Assembly: GCA_944472155.2 (NCBI GenBank)
Contig: OX235272.1
Span: forward strand, 89,844,020-89,908,019
Direction: 5' to 3'
DNA: 64,000 bases
From: Trichobilharzia szidati
Taxonomy: Eukaryota; Platyhelminthes; Trematoda; Strigeidida; Schistosomatidae
Within the stretch, counting starts at the first letter, position 1, and the number at the start of each line of letters is the position of its first letter. The notes under the pieces are model-generated. The model saw only the letters and a program-made list of their open reading frames with translations. It was not told where the DNA came from and made no database searches. The position numbers were made by a program, and so were the translations under genes. Below are positions 44,840 to 55,798 of the stretch, in pieces.

Positions 44840-45295
44840 CAACTCCCAATGGTTCTCTAACTAATGTCAGCTCATGATGAAAATCCTGTAACCAATCAAA
44901 TCCCTACAAACCAACACTTGAATATCACTGAGATGCTCACTGGCGACTGGCCGTATTCAGGTAGGTAGTTACCTGGGGTTCTAGTGAGAAGTCGTGAACA
45001 GTAGGGTACAGCAGGTCGGGTGTGAGGACAAATACTCGCCGAAGACATTGGCTAGGGCTCGCGCTATGTCGTGAATTGGCAGAAGTTGGAGTTCATGGGC
45101 CATTGGATCGGGTCCCAGTGGCTTAATGGTATACGAGCTTGCCTTGTAACCAGAAGGTCCCGGGTTCGAATCCCGGTGGGTGCGTACTACTGAAGAGTAC
45201 CAAACTAGGACGAAACAGCTGTCCAATACTCCCAGGTTTCCCAATGGTTCTCTAACTAATGTCAGCTCATGATGAATATCCTGTAACAACTCATT
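44840..45295 (+). repeat. HH-FB tandem: tail plus full unit
   Basis: 44842-44925 is the tail of one unit (aatggttctctaactaatgtcagc to accaacacttg). A full unit follows directly (44926-45295). Both share the private variant ctaactaatg. The full unit has a good tRNA-like block (gggtcccagtggcttaatgg), a perfect B box (gggttcgaatcccgg) and the best HH-FB ribozyme of the window. Confidence 0.85.
45184..45229 (+). ncRNA. Hammerhead ribozyme, best HH-FB copy
   Basis: Stem I GTACTA with CAATAC (one mismatch), core CTGAAGA at 45190-45196, stem II GTAC-CAAACTA-GGAC (one mismatch), GAAA 45212-45215, CAGCTG 45216-45221 as self-complementary stem III, then TC with predicted cleavage after 45223. All core residues match the consensus CUGANGA, GAAA and UH. 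The three-base stem III without a loop suggests action as a dimer, as known for minimal type I hammerheads. Confidence 0.78.
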
Positions 45296-45358
45296 GAAGT
45301 TCAGTAATTCCAAGCTGAAAAGTAATTTTATCACAATCTTTCAAGTCTTAAGGTTTTT

Positions 45359-45592
45359 CAGGGCTGGATAATTAAAAAACACCTTTATTCCTTTACGTTC
45401 CCAGTGGAACACATGGCTTCAAGCTATAGGCTTGAAGTTCCGGTAGTAGTGGTGCTTATTTTTACGGGATTTGGTTGTTAGTCTCATGCCAATCCTTCCC
45501 TCTTTACCAGTCGGCCGGGTATCGAACCCCGAACGATATGCGTCGTTGGCGAGCATCCTACCGCTGTGGCACCGACGCTGCAGGGCTGGATA
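45359..45592 (-). repeat. SINE-A with exact target-site duplication
   Basis: The SINE occupies 45371-45580. Flanks cagggctggata (45359-45370 and 45581-45592) are identical over 12 bp. It has a tail, a body with a roughly 20-bp internal deletion (after accagt), B-box complement (tatcgaaccccg) and A-box complement (ccgctgtggcacc). A clean example of LINE-type target-primed insertion. Confidence 0.93.
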
Positions 45593-45594
45593 TG

Positions 45595-47555
45595 TCTCAG
45601 ATTTATTGTGAAGATTAGAAATACTATTCTAGGCTAGATGAAACCTTGTTTATGGTAAAATTTGTTTTTACCCTATTTTCCATCTGTGCATTCGAAGAAA
45701 TACTTCTGTTTTGTCTTCTTACCCTGGAATCTTCATTGTCCACACATAATCACTAGTCAGGATGTAAGAACTTTAAAACGTAAAAGTAATTTGCCTACAT
45801 CCTAGTTTATGTGTTATTATATAAGCAGTTTTATGAATTTTAAGCCGTCTATAACACTACATAACACTTCACAATGAATTTCACTACACTGGATATGTAT
45901 TCTATGCTCACCATTTATTAAGTTGATTAAGCGACCTGAAATTTTTTGTCAGATCACAACAGGAAACATGCAATGTAAATAAAAGATTTTACAATTATCA
46001 CATTGTGTTGCAAGAAATCTGAATACTCTTTCCGATAAATTCAGCATCAGGTCCTACACTTATATGGCCAAATTAATTAAAGAAATATTGTCATTAACAA
46101 AATCGATGCTGTTTTAAATTACATTGAATCAATGCCGTCGACAGATTACATTTCAAAAGCATCAGTAAGAGAGAGAGAGATAACATGCATTAATGTAACA
46201 CTAAACTGACTGAATATCAGGTAAATTAAGGGAAGTAACACAGAATTTATGGATTCATAGACTCGACAGCAGGCCAAGGTAGAAATATTAACTGGACCTG
46301 TTTCCTTCTCACTCAGAACTTAGGTTGACTTAAGCGAATTGTAATGGCCTATTTAGTTTGGAGTGTTCGATATCTAGAGACCTTAGGTAATTTATTCGAT
46401 AGATAGATAATGATAGAGAAAGAATCTTCAAAAACCTTTATGGACGAAGTGATCCAGTATAGAACTACTGATGGCTTTTACTATACCTTTATTTAGCCAT
46501 AATGGTAGGTGTTTGCAAGCACTAAAAATTAGGTTCCTAGATCAACGGCCAATATAACTGGCTCCACAGGAGAAGTTGAACTGATAGATACAATAATTGG
46601 TGGCTAGCCTAGATACTTCGTCTTTCAGTTAAGGAATCACAACCAGGTTTGTGGAAAATATAAGCTGCAGCTTACTAGCATTAAACGTTCTTTGAATGGA
46701 TTTTCTCAACTTGTTGGTTATTATTCTAACTCGGTTTATCACCTTTTAATTGCAGTTGTATATACATATACAGGCTTGCTGTTAACAGATACAGAAGCAT
46801 TCTATTCTGCTTTCTTAGTCATATGTTTAGTTATCGACTTTTCAGAGTACCTGTTTTCAAAGAAGGTGTCGCATAGTACTTAAATCAGAATCATAACAGT
46901 TTAAAGACATCTGCCCAATCAAACTTATTCAGTTAGAATTTGCAACTGAAGATGGCCCATGTATAAAATATTTGTAATTGTTAGAAAATTTTCAGGATAT
47001 CGTGTATACTATTCATACTTTTCTCAAATTCCTCTGTGAGCTAGTTTTCTCCCTTGAATAAGGCTATATTCTAAACTTCTAACAAAGCAAAAACGGGTGA
47101 ATTCGAGAATTTTTCGTATTTTCCACCCTGAGATAATAAAACTGCTTAAAATAGACTGTATGTTTTCATCAAATGAAGAAATTTTCTAGGTGTCCAGTGC
47201 ATTAAAAGATAATAAAAATTAAAAGAAAATCCCCTTTTCTTCTTCTTTTCCTCCATCGTCATCATTCGGTATTAAATGATTGTAATAAAAGCTTTTATTT
47301 GCCTTCTTTCTCCAAACAAATATGTATGCATTAATCGCATTTTACATCTTTTGTTTTTGTGAGTGGAAAACTTTTATCCTCCATGGATTGAGATTGAAAT
47401 AAATTGTGCTATAAATGAATTATCATTACTTTATAAAGTGACTTTATAGTATATATATATCCGAAATGCTCTCATCCGATTAATATCTTGTAATGTTAAT
47501 AGTGGAAAGCAATCAGATTAAAGGAATCCATTTTGATAAATTATACCTTGCCTTG
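45595..47555. other. No gene recognised
   Basis: The second-longest quiet stretch. AT-rich, GA repeat at about 46169-46181, TA run near 47449. A 63-residue frame (46692-46883) has a hydrophobic middle that could pass for a membrane segment, but there is no codon or homology support. Confidence 0.5.
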
Positions 47556-47557
47556 AT

Positions 47558-47895
47558 ATTAGATGGTTAGAGGCAATCGGCTACAGGAAGCCTTGGACCT
47601 AGGTTTCGTGCTAGTTGGCAGTCACCAGTCAGCAAGACGTATCTGTGACCTAAAGGAACTCATGTCCCTCCTGAGATTTGAACCCATGTCAGCCAGTCCT
47701 GCAGTCAGAGACGTTACCACTGAGTTATTCGGGCTCAAGAATGACCTCCTGTAGAGCTGTATTGGATACTTTCGACTGAACACTAGAATGGTGGTTACAT
47801 TGCGAACACGACCGATAGAATTCAGTTTGCACCAAACAAAGGACCAGACACATTACACTAGTTACTAACTAGTGTTCAATGAAAAGTATGCCTTG
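47558..47895 (-). repeat. T repeat copy 4, long
   Basis: Matches copies at 13.7 and 20.5 kb: aagccttggacctaggt, gaactcatgtccctcc, tgagatttgaaccc, cagtcagagacgttacc, agctgtattggatac, then the flank with gatagaattcagtttgcacc, which is the arm sequence of copy 3. The 63-residue frame is produced by the repeat. Confidence 0.75.
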
Positions 47896-48039
47896 CCTTA
47901 TATCGATTAATGACTAACTGAATGTATTCACCTTGTTTTAACTGAGTGGCAGAGTTTAAAGCGCCAACATGAATATCACTCCACGCCAATCTTAGAGTCA
48001 AATAAATCAGTCTCAATCTTTTACTGAATATAAATTATT

Positions 48040-48800
48040 ATATTAATATTGTTTCCTTGGGTTCTGTGTGAAAAATAGTGTTACAACAATAGTCCTTTTT
48101 AGCTGGCTACACGTTATCCATAAGCTTTCATTTTGCTGTCATACGATCTCCTCCATTTCATCCTTGAAATCACGTTTCTCAAGTGGATTACACTCAAGGG
48201 ACTGACTTGCACACCACGTCATTCAGTGGTCTCCTCAGCGTGTGTCCAGTTCATCTGCATTTCCTTAGGAATATTTGTTAAGCAGTGGGTTCTTGACTGG
48301 TTTATTGCAGGCATGAGTTCATTGTTTCTAATCTTATCTAACCGGATATCTGATCTTCACTATGGAGTGAAGGATGCATTTGTTGACAAAAGTCCTCAGT
48401 AGTCAAGTTCAAAGTGATTTCTGTGATACACATGGCCAGTCTCTGAACCATAGAAGCAATGACTGAATTGACATTAGTGTTGAATATCCTTGTCTTGTTC
48501 CTTTTGCCCAGTGAAGTAGATTTCTACACTGACTTCAGATTAATAAAGGTATCTCCTGACTTCTCGATCCTGACTTTAACATCCTCAGTTGAAACGTCGC
48601 TACCTAGATAAATGAAGGAATTGTCTTCTTTCAAATTTCTCCTGTTGATACTGATTCCTGTTTTTTTGTTGTTGGTTGATTATCTTCATCACCTCTATCT
48701 TCTCTTTGTTCACTCGAAGTCGCGTTTAGCTGCCTGCGTCTCCTGCTAACTTGTTAGTTGTCACTTGTAAATCTTCCAATCTATGTAACATTTTACATTA
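48040..48800 (-). mobile_element. RTE-clade LINE, decayed minus copy
   Basis: The reverse complement gives LEDLQVTTNKLAGDAGS, VNKEKIEVMKI, a Q-D-R-E-V-R-R remnant, and a tail with SRTHCLTNIPKEMQMNWTHAEETTE (in pieces) and W-R-R-S. The 3 prime end is near 48052 (ttccttgggttctgtgtg). Many stops. Confidence 0.8.
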
Positions 48801-48877
48801 ATCATCGCCAAAGTCCAGACCTTCTGTATTGAATATAAATGAAAAAGCGTTATGTCATTGAAAAATTTTTCATATAT

Positions 48878-49095
48878 CAACATTAGCTAGAGAAGCACTG
48901 AAACTAAGGTAGCAAGCGACACCTATTCAGCCATCAAAAGTGCTCACCCAGGTCCTTCCACTCAAACATTTCTGTAGGTACTTGATGACCCATGACAAGC
49001 AGTACAGTTCCACACTGGTTTTCAGTGATTCTCCAACTGATGTTGATTTCTGATGAAATCTACACTAAATTTAATCCAAACTGCCACAAAACATG
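48878..49095. repeat. HH-FB fold-back, eroded
   Basis: Mirrored ends: tcaacattagctagagaagc at the left and tccaactgatgttgatt at the right. The ribozyme and tRNA-like block are nearly gone; only aggtccttcca and ttttcagtgatt are still legible. Confidence 0.6.
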
Positions 49096-49099
49096 AAAA

Positions 49100-49495
49100 C
49101 TGTACTTGCCAATTATTGGACACTTAACAAAATGATGATATAAGCGAGGGAAAGTAAATGCACGTGACTGAAAAAGTGAAACTAGTTACTGTCTCCGCTG
49201 AAACCAACAATTAGTCGTGTTAAATAATAAATCAAGCTGCTTCAGCAGTAGATGTTTGCATATACAACGTAAATTCAGAACTATCCAGTGTCCTATTAGT
49301 TAAAAGTGCAATGATTCAAAATTTTTGACCGGCATAATGAGATATCTATTTGTATTCCTGATTTATTTGTAAATCGTCTCCACTTATCATAAAGAGAAAT
49401 TCAGTATGTTGGCTATATGTTTACGGCTTTTAGGTATGCACACAACTGTTTCATAAACTAATACCTTAAATAATACTAGTTTACACAAGTTGTGT
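49100..49495. other. No gene recognised
   Basis: AT-rich spacer, nothing supported. Confidence 0.45.
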
Positions 49496-49499
49496 CAGT

Positions 49500-50020
49500 G
49501 AAACAGCAAATAGACCCAAGTTGCTGATTGATCGGTCAACGAGTGTGACGTAATAGCCTGAAGGCTCTGAGTTCGATTCCTGGTGGGGTCATTGGTGCTT
49601 ACTGCCGAAGAGTCACAAACCTGGAGGACGAAACATCTGTCAATTATTCCCTGGTGATTTTCAATGGTTCTCTAACTGACATCAATCCATGATGAAATTT
49701 GAAACAAAATCAAGGCCAAAAGTAACTCTTGAGGACAAACTAGCCATGGAGAATTCTAAAAATTCACTACCTCTTTACATTGGGTCTAGCGTCTTTGGCA
49801 CAGCGGTAGAATGCCTGCCAACCACGCATGTCGTCAAAGGTTGATCTCCGGCTGATGCACTCCTTTACCTCGCTAGGCCACTAATAATACTGGTATAGAT
49901 AGAAGGTTGAGCATGAGGCCAGCAGCCCTATCTCCTAAACATAAACATTACTACTCTAACTTCAAGCCTCTAGCTCGAAGGCCTATGTTTCACTGGTAAC
50001 GTAAAGGAATAAAATAAGGA
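49500..50020 (+). repeat. HH-FB unit plus SINE-A composite, paralogue of 10.2-10.7 kb
   Basis: HH-FB part 49500-49735: gatcggtcaacgagtgtgacg, B box (gagttcgattcctgg) and ribozyme (ccgaagagtcacaaacctggaggacgaaacatctgtc; core CCGAAGA). SINE-A at 49788-50020, with head (tttggcacagcggtagaatg), damaged B box (aaggttgatctcc) and tail. Order, spacing and private wording match 10245-10720. Confidence 0.8.
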
Positions 50021-50247
50021 TAATAAATACACAAGTTTTACAAAAGATATTTCAGTGTATCGGTGAGACATGATAACATTGATTTAGATTACAGGCACAC
50101 TAATTTCATGATCTAAAAATTTAGTCCTCATTCCAGTCAAAATTAGGCATTTTTAAATTGCAAAATGGTTGGCTGATATTCTGAAACCTGTAAGGTAACA
50201 TTTGGGCATGTACTCGCTTCGTGACACTTTTCATTCCATCGATTGTA

Positions 50248-50416
50248 TGCGTGCACAGTGGTTAGGACTCTCGCTGACCATGCACATGGTCCGGGGTTCG
50301 ATCCCCTGCCGGCGCACACCCGATATCTATGGTCGGCCTGAATTTGGGCTACCGATATCCATGCTGAAAATTCCATACTTGTACTGAAAATACGGTGTGG
50401 AATCAAGCTGTAATAC
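50248..50416 (+). repeat. SINE-B copy 2
   Basis: tRNA-like head with a 5-bp deletion before gcacagtggttagg, B box (ggggttcgatcccc), body acccgatatctatggtcggcc and ccatgctgaaaattcc, ending aatcaagctgtaatac with almost no A tail. A 61-residue plus and a 128-residue minus frame across it are artefacts. Confidence 0.85.
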
Positions 50417-50424
50417 AGAGGTAT

Positions 50425-51185
50425 GAACGCTAATAACAAAAGTATGCAACCTCTCGATAGTGAAACAATTTTCGTCAGTGTTCCACTTATGAAAACTGTC
50501 GTTATTGTAAAAATATAGATGAAAACCAATTAAACATTGGAATACCAATAGCATACTTGAAAGAACTACTCATGAGGTGTACTCTTAATGCGAAATCCAC
50601 TTTCTATGGCACCTTCAATAGATAAAAGGGTGGAATTACAATTGGATCCTCCTTGGGTCCATTAATAGCAGACTGTTTTATGCCAAGCCTCGAAAACGGT
50701 CCGTTTAACTCTACCGTTGATGATTTCCAAATGTGCACTAGGAACGTTGACGACATTGTCATAATTTGTGACAATAATTATGACCTCAGTTAGCTGTTAC
50801 AAGCATTTAACAACTGCCCTCTGTCGATAAAATTCACTCTTGAAATAGGAAGTAACAAGAAAACCCGGCGAAATCATAAGAAGGTCAGTCCATAAGAAAC
50901 TGACAAGTTCCTACAGTTGGGTGCCTGCTGAACGAAAAGGAAATTTACAAAGAATCCCTTGCCACTTCCATCTGTAGTCCTGACACTCCTTGAGGAGAAC
51001 TATACCCTGTGGAAGAAATCTTCATCAAAAATTGAAGCCTATTGAGATTTATTGATGAGAACATCAAACTAAAAGTTCAGATAAAAAAAGGAAACATTAT
51101 TTGTACCAAAAAAGCAGCTTTTTTGATGAATCTTGATTTCAAGGGAGACTTAACCTAAGATATCCTTAAAAAAGGAATATTTATG
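50425..51185 (+). mobile_element. Penelope-like element, reverse transcriptase fragment
   Basis: IGIPIAYLKELLMRCTLNA-type sequence (50530-50600) leads to GITIGSSLGPLIADCFMPSLE (in pieces, 50632-50695), the RT block normally G-x-x-M-G-S-P-L-G-P-x-x-A-D. Then RNVDDIVIICDNN (about 50737-50775) holds the catalytic V-D-D. SIKFTLEIGSN follows. After 50890 stops and frameshifts accumulate. Methionine of the canonical MGSPLGP is isoleucine and Pro is Ser, signs of decay. Confidence 0.85.
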
Positions 51186-51189
51186 ATAT

Positions 51190-52040
51190 TTTAGAAGAAT
51201 GTTCCCCAGTCGTCGACTGGCCTGATAGACACCTGAATAACATGATCTTTCATCTGACCACTTTTATGTGCATCTTTCAATTCACCTATTTTCCTATGGA
51301 GCTAGATATACTGGTTACTCAACATGAATCCTGTCTAAAAGTGTTCAAATATTTTATATACATTAAAATTATGTTAAGGAGGCAATTATCTCTCGTTAAA
51401 TTTCAGATTTCCTCCAAATGTTCCCAATTATTCTCTTCTTTTTTGCTTCTTTTTTCTTCTTATCCATGTTATATTAATTACAAAATCTGTTTGGAAACCT
51501 GTAATTAGCTTTCATCGCAGCCTTCTATGCGGCTAAGTCTAAATGATCTCTATATGACGCATTGTTTTTTCCCCAGGTTCCATTTGTTCCCACCTGTTGG
51601 ACAGGTGAAATGGTTTTAATTGTTTATCTTTTCTTTTCTATTTTTTTAATGATGGTTAGACATTTTATGCATCTCAGTTACCGCATTATTTGTCGCTCGC
51701 TGACTCTCTCTCTTTCTCTCCGTCCCACTCTGTTTTCTACATCTTTTTTTCCGCATTTCTTTCTCCTTCTTCTTTTCACAGTGGAGTATTCACCCCTTAG
51801 AGGAGTAAAATTAAAAGAAATATGGTTTATTTCTGGGACAAATTATAGAATTTATGAAAATCACCTGGCTTAATTAATTCATCACTTTGTTTGTTTCTTT
51901 TCTTTTTTCTATCTGTTTTCATCATTGAGGTTTATCATGCTTAGATTTTTCTTTCGCCTTGCTTTTATTCTTTGGTTTGATATACATATTTAAATTAAAA
52001 TATTTATTCGTTTATTTCGTCGTTTACTCTCTATGGAATT
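51190..52040. other. Pyrimidine-rich DNA, origin unclear
   Basis: May be the 3 prime part of the Penelope-like element. Contains small frames (51242-51508, 51562-51873) that are T-rich and hydrophobic. I recognise no domain. Confidence 0.4.
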
Positions 52041-52044
52041 TATA

Positions 52045-52650
52045 ATTTTCAAGAATTGATTTGTAGAGATTTGATTTATTTCATGTCTGATCACGGATTG
52101 ATATCAGTTAGAGAACCAGTGGAAACCAGAACAGAGTACTGGACAGATGTATCATCCTGCATGTTTGGGACCCCGAGGTTCAAATCGACAGCGGTTGGAA
52201 TTTATGAGTCTTCCAATCAGATTCCAGTGGCTGAATGATCTACGAGCTCACAGTAACACCATGAGGCTCTGATTTCGAGCCACGGTGGGTGTGTACTGCC
52301 GATGAGTCCTGAACAGGAAGGATAAAACAGCAGCTCTCCAGTACTCCTAAGTGGTTTTCAGTGGTTCTTTAACTGATGTCAATCCGTGGTCAAACGTTCC
52401 CAATGGAACATAAGGCTCCGAGGTAGAGGCTTGAAGTTTCGGTAGCAGTGGTGTCTATTTTCACGGGATTAGGTTGCTAGCCTCATGCCAAACCTTCTCT
52501 CTTTACCAGTCTTATTACTGGCTTAACAAGGTAAAGGAGTGCGTCGTGGTTGGGGACCGAACCCCGAGCCACATGCGTGGTTGGCGTGCATTCTGCCACT
52601 ATGCCACCGACGCACGTGGTCAAACGTGAAACAAACTAACTCTTGTATTC
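52045..52650. repeat. HH-FB fold-back split by SINE-A
   Basis: The minus part (52045-52180) joins a plus part (52181-52397, continuing after the SINE at 52615-52650). The tRNA-like block (attccagtggctgaatgatc) and ribozyme (ccgatgagtcctgaacaggaaggataaaac) are damaged. Mirrored ends: gatcacggattgatatcag and ctgatgtcaatccgtggtc. Confidence 0.75.
52385..52627 (-). repeat. SINE-A with exact target-site duplication
   Basis: Flanks cgtggtcaaacgt at 52385-52397 and 52615-52627 are identical over 13 bp. The SINE (52398-52614) has a short tail (tcccaatggaacataagg), full body, B-box complement (accgaaccccg) and A-box complement (atgccaccgacgca). Inserted into the HH-FB fold-back. Confidence 0.94.
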
Positions 52651-52654
52651 AAGT

Positions 52655-52975
52655 ATTGGTTTGTAGGGATTTGATTGATTCGTTACAGAATTTCATTATG
52701 AGCTAACATCGGTTAGAGAACCATTGGAAAACCAACAGGGAGTACTGGACAGCTTTTCATACCGTCCCAGTTTCGGTCTCTTCAGCAGTATGCACCCACC
52801 GCCAGGGTTCGAACCCAGGACCTTCTGGTTACAGGGCTAGCGAGCTCGTAAACCCCTAAGCCATAGGGATACAATCCAATGACCAGCACATGACTTCTAA
52901 CTTCTTCCAATTCACGACATAGCGCGACCACTAACCAATGCCATCGCTGTTGGGCACTTGTCCTCACACACGACT
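52655..52975 (-). repeat. HH-FB unit, minus copy
   Basis: The outer end (gtattggtttgtagggatttg) is followed by gagctaacatcggttagag, ribozyme complement with a broken GAAA (gcttttcataccgtccc), B-box complement (gttcgaacccagg, about 52806), tRNA-like block and head. It ends in an AT microsatellite. Confidence 0.78.
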
Positions 52976-52977
52976 CT

Positions 52978-53009
<32 letters not shown>
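52978..53009. repeat. AT microsatellite
   Basis: Alternating AT run at the truncated head side of the adjacent HH-FB unit. Confidence 0.8.
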
Positions 53010-53895
53010 AGGTTTATTAACATCACTACACTCAGCATAATGAAATCCCCACTGTTCACTGAATGCCATTCATGTCATGGTCAAATAGAAAATTGATTTT
53101 CAGAAGTGATCACTTTTGTTTAGTCAAAACCTGACATTTATCATTCCATTAGGTAAACTTTGATAGTCCAAACGTTTTATTTTCATGTTCACCAATATGC
53201 ATTAAAATACAATCCGTTGATCTTGTTAGACTGTAATACAATTTCTTAAGATTTTTACTATCGTGTCTGTTAAATACACAAAATGTCTGATAATGCATAG
53301 AAAATAAACTAGTTACTACTTGGCAGTTTCTGTTGCAGTGAATTAAGCATTCCATTCAGAAATAACTGGATGACAGATTCACAGTGTGTGTAGCGGGTAA
53401 ACACCTTTAGAGTAAACTAGCTGTACTAATAATATACGCTTGCCTGAGAAAAATAACCGAAAATCATGTTTTTATCACATACATAATATAAATAAATAAA
53501 TAATGATTTATAGACTTTATAGGCTTTGCATTTCATTTATTTAAAACAAAAACTGTCATTGTATTATTGTTATTTTATCAGGAGTGATTTTTTCTCTCTA
53601 AATACAGCACAGTTCCTTCCCATAAACCGATGAAATACGCTCATTCATAGGCAGACATATATATGTGTGTATATATAGTTCTGTAAGGAGCTAGGCCTCC
53701 GCACTGAAATATTGATCAATGGACTGATAAATGACATTTTTGAAGAAACGAAACGATTTCCACAACTCTCTGATTTTCCCTTGAATAATTCGTGTTGAAA
53801 AACATTTAAAAAAAAACGATACATGCTGGTCTAACAAAACAAACGACGCCTCAAGTTAAAACATTATCTTACATGAAATGTTTTAACTGACTTGT
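53010..53895. other. No gene recognised
   Basis: AT-rich spacer. The minus-strand 68-residue frame is unsupported. Confidence 0.45.
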
Positions 53896-53896
53896 A

Positions 53897-54516
53897 TATT
53901 TTAAGTTATTATTATTATTGTTCCCTTGGGTTCCTAGTGGAACATAGGGCTTCAACTGCACACCTCCACTTGCTTCTGTCTTCTGCTGTACTTTTCACCT
54001 GCATCCATGTTAGCCCATGCTGTTTCAACTCTTCTTCACACGATCTCCTCCATGTCACCCTTGGACGTCCCACTCGCCACTTCCCTTTCGGGTTCCACTC
54101 GAGCGGTGGCCTGACGCGCGATGTCACCCAACGGCCTCCTCAGCGAGTGTCCAATCCATCTCCACTTTCTCCTGCATATTTGTTGAGCGATTGGTTCTTG
54201 TTTTGTTTGTTCCCATAGTTTCTTGTTGGTGATTCTTTCCGGCCATCTGATCTTGAGTATAGAACGAAGACAGTTGTTGATAAAGGTCTGCAACAGGCTG
54301 TTGGAAATATTCTTTGTGACCCGCCAAGTTTCTGATCCGTATAGCAAAACTGACTGACTTGACGTTTGTATTGAAAATCCGAATTTTGTTGTTGATGCAG
54401 GCTGAGTGACGAAGATTTCCAGATTGGTTTCAGGTTGATGAATGTGTTTCTCGCCTTCCCGATTCTCGATTTGACATCCTCGTCCGTTCCTCCTGTAGTT
54501 GAGTTATTTTAAGTTA
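53897..54516 (-). mobile_element. RTE-clade LINE, young 5 prime truncated insertion
   Basis: Flanked by tattttaagtta at 53897-53908 and 54505-54516, an exact 12-bp duplication. The reverse complement reads DEDVKSRIGKARNTFINL, KIRIFNTNVK, then (54036-54347) MLYGSETWRVTKNISNSLLQ and WPERITNKKLW. In the next frame WNPKGKWRVGRPRVTWRRS, KWRCAVEAL and an AAT-type tail follow. Only about one or two frameshifts, so it is the least decayed RTE piece here. The RT catalytic core is not included. Confidence 0.92.
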
Positions 54517-54659
54517 GAAAGATAAATTATTTTGGCCGAAAATAACCAGTTTGTCATTAGGTAGACTTGCATGAAAACCCAGTTTATGAATCAACTAATT
54601 GGTTGATCAAATATTCATACTTGATTAATAATACTATTCATTTGATTTCCTGTCGAAGA

Positions 54660-55515
54660 ATAGAGCTTCTATCCTATGCTGGCCTCTTCAGATGACTTCA
54701 CGATCGATTATAAGTTCTCATCTCCTTACCATACGATCTCCTTCATGTCAGCCTCTGACATACGCCCAACCCGTCGTTTCCCACTCGAGTTCCATTCCTC
54801 GGCTTGTCTGGAGCGCGATATCACTCAACAGTCTCGTCAGCGTGTATCCGATTCGTCTCAATTTTCTTCAGGAAATTTGTTGGGTAGTAGGTTCTTGGTT
54901 GGTTTGCTCCCATAGTTTCTTCTGGATAATTCTTTCTGGCCGACCATCTGATCTTTATGCAGCGAGAGAAGTCAACTGTTGATTAAATTCTGCAGTAGTC
55001 TGTTTGAAATGTTCCTCGTGAAGCGTGCGCCAAGTTTCTGACCCATACTGGAGAACTAAATGACTTAATATCAGTATTGAAATTTCGAGTTTTGTTGTTT
55101 ATACTAAGTGTAACAGGTTTGCAAACTGATTTTAGGGTGATAATGACCTGCCTTGCCTTTCTGATCTTGACTGGTTATAAAATCTTCATTCGTGCAGTGT
55201 GCCTGTAGGTAAAACAATGCTGCCTAGATAAATGACTTCCCTCAGATTTCTCCTATTGATATTGATTGGTAATTGTTGTTGGTTGGCTGGTTATTTTCGT
55301 CACCTCCGTCTTCTCTGTATTCACTTGAATTCCTCCCTTTGCTGCTTCTTCTGTCATTTTGTTGGTGTTCATCTGTAGATTTCCAAGTTTGTGTGACATT
55401 ACACGTAAATCATCCTCAAAGCCAAGGTCTTCTAGAGTCTTCTCATGGGTCCCACGTATTTCTGTTTTCTCGCTCCCCACGGACGCTCCGCAAGCATAAT
55501 CCGGCCTACTACAGT
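54660..55515 (-). mobile_element. RTE-clade LINE, decayed minus copy
   Basis: Frame 55253-55537 (minus) reads KTLEDLGFEDDLRVMSHKLGNLQ, where FEDD stands in place of the catalytic FADD. Then KMTEEAAKGGIQVNTEKTEVTKI. Further on are the KARQVIIT- and NKTRNFNTD-like remnants and the C-terminal tail (near 54780). Fragmented by frameshifts. Confidence 0.83.
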
Positions 55516-55519
55516 TAGG

Positions 55520-55798
55520 AAGATAAAAGGTGTTCATGTGTGATGAATACTGTTTAAAATTCTATCCACAAAGAAATGATAACCCCCTTAAATTTATGCA
55601 ACGGTTTTATTCAATTGAAATAAAGCTTAAAATGTCATAAAATTATTTAACTGACTTGAAAAAGTCGCTCATTATTAGTGAAATAAAAATTTAAGTACTA
55701 CATTACAGAACTTAAAATCTCTGCATAGAGCTGACACCATTACAATAGTAAAAAAATGGCATAAAATTGTCACGAAATTTTCTGTCTACTGATTCGAG
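55520..55798. other. No gene recognised
   Basis: Short AT-rich spacer between the RTE copy and the next HH-FB element. Confidence 0.5.

Noticed and set aside
50143..50529. 128-residue minus-strand frame as a gene
   Set aside because: It crosses SINE-B, antisense to it, and the start of a Penelope-like fragment; no independent support.
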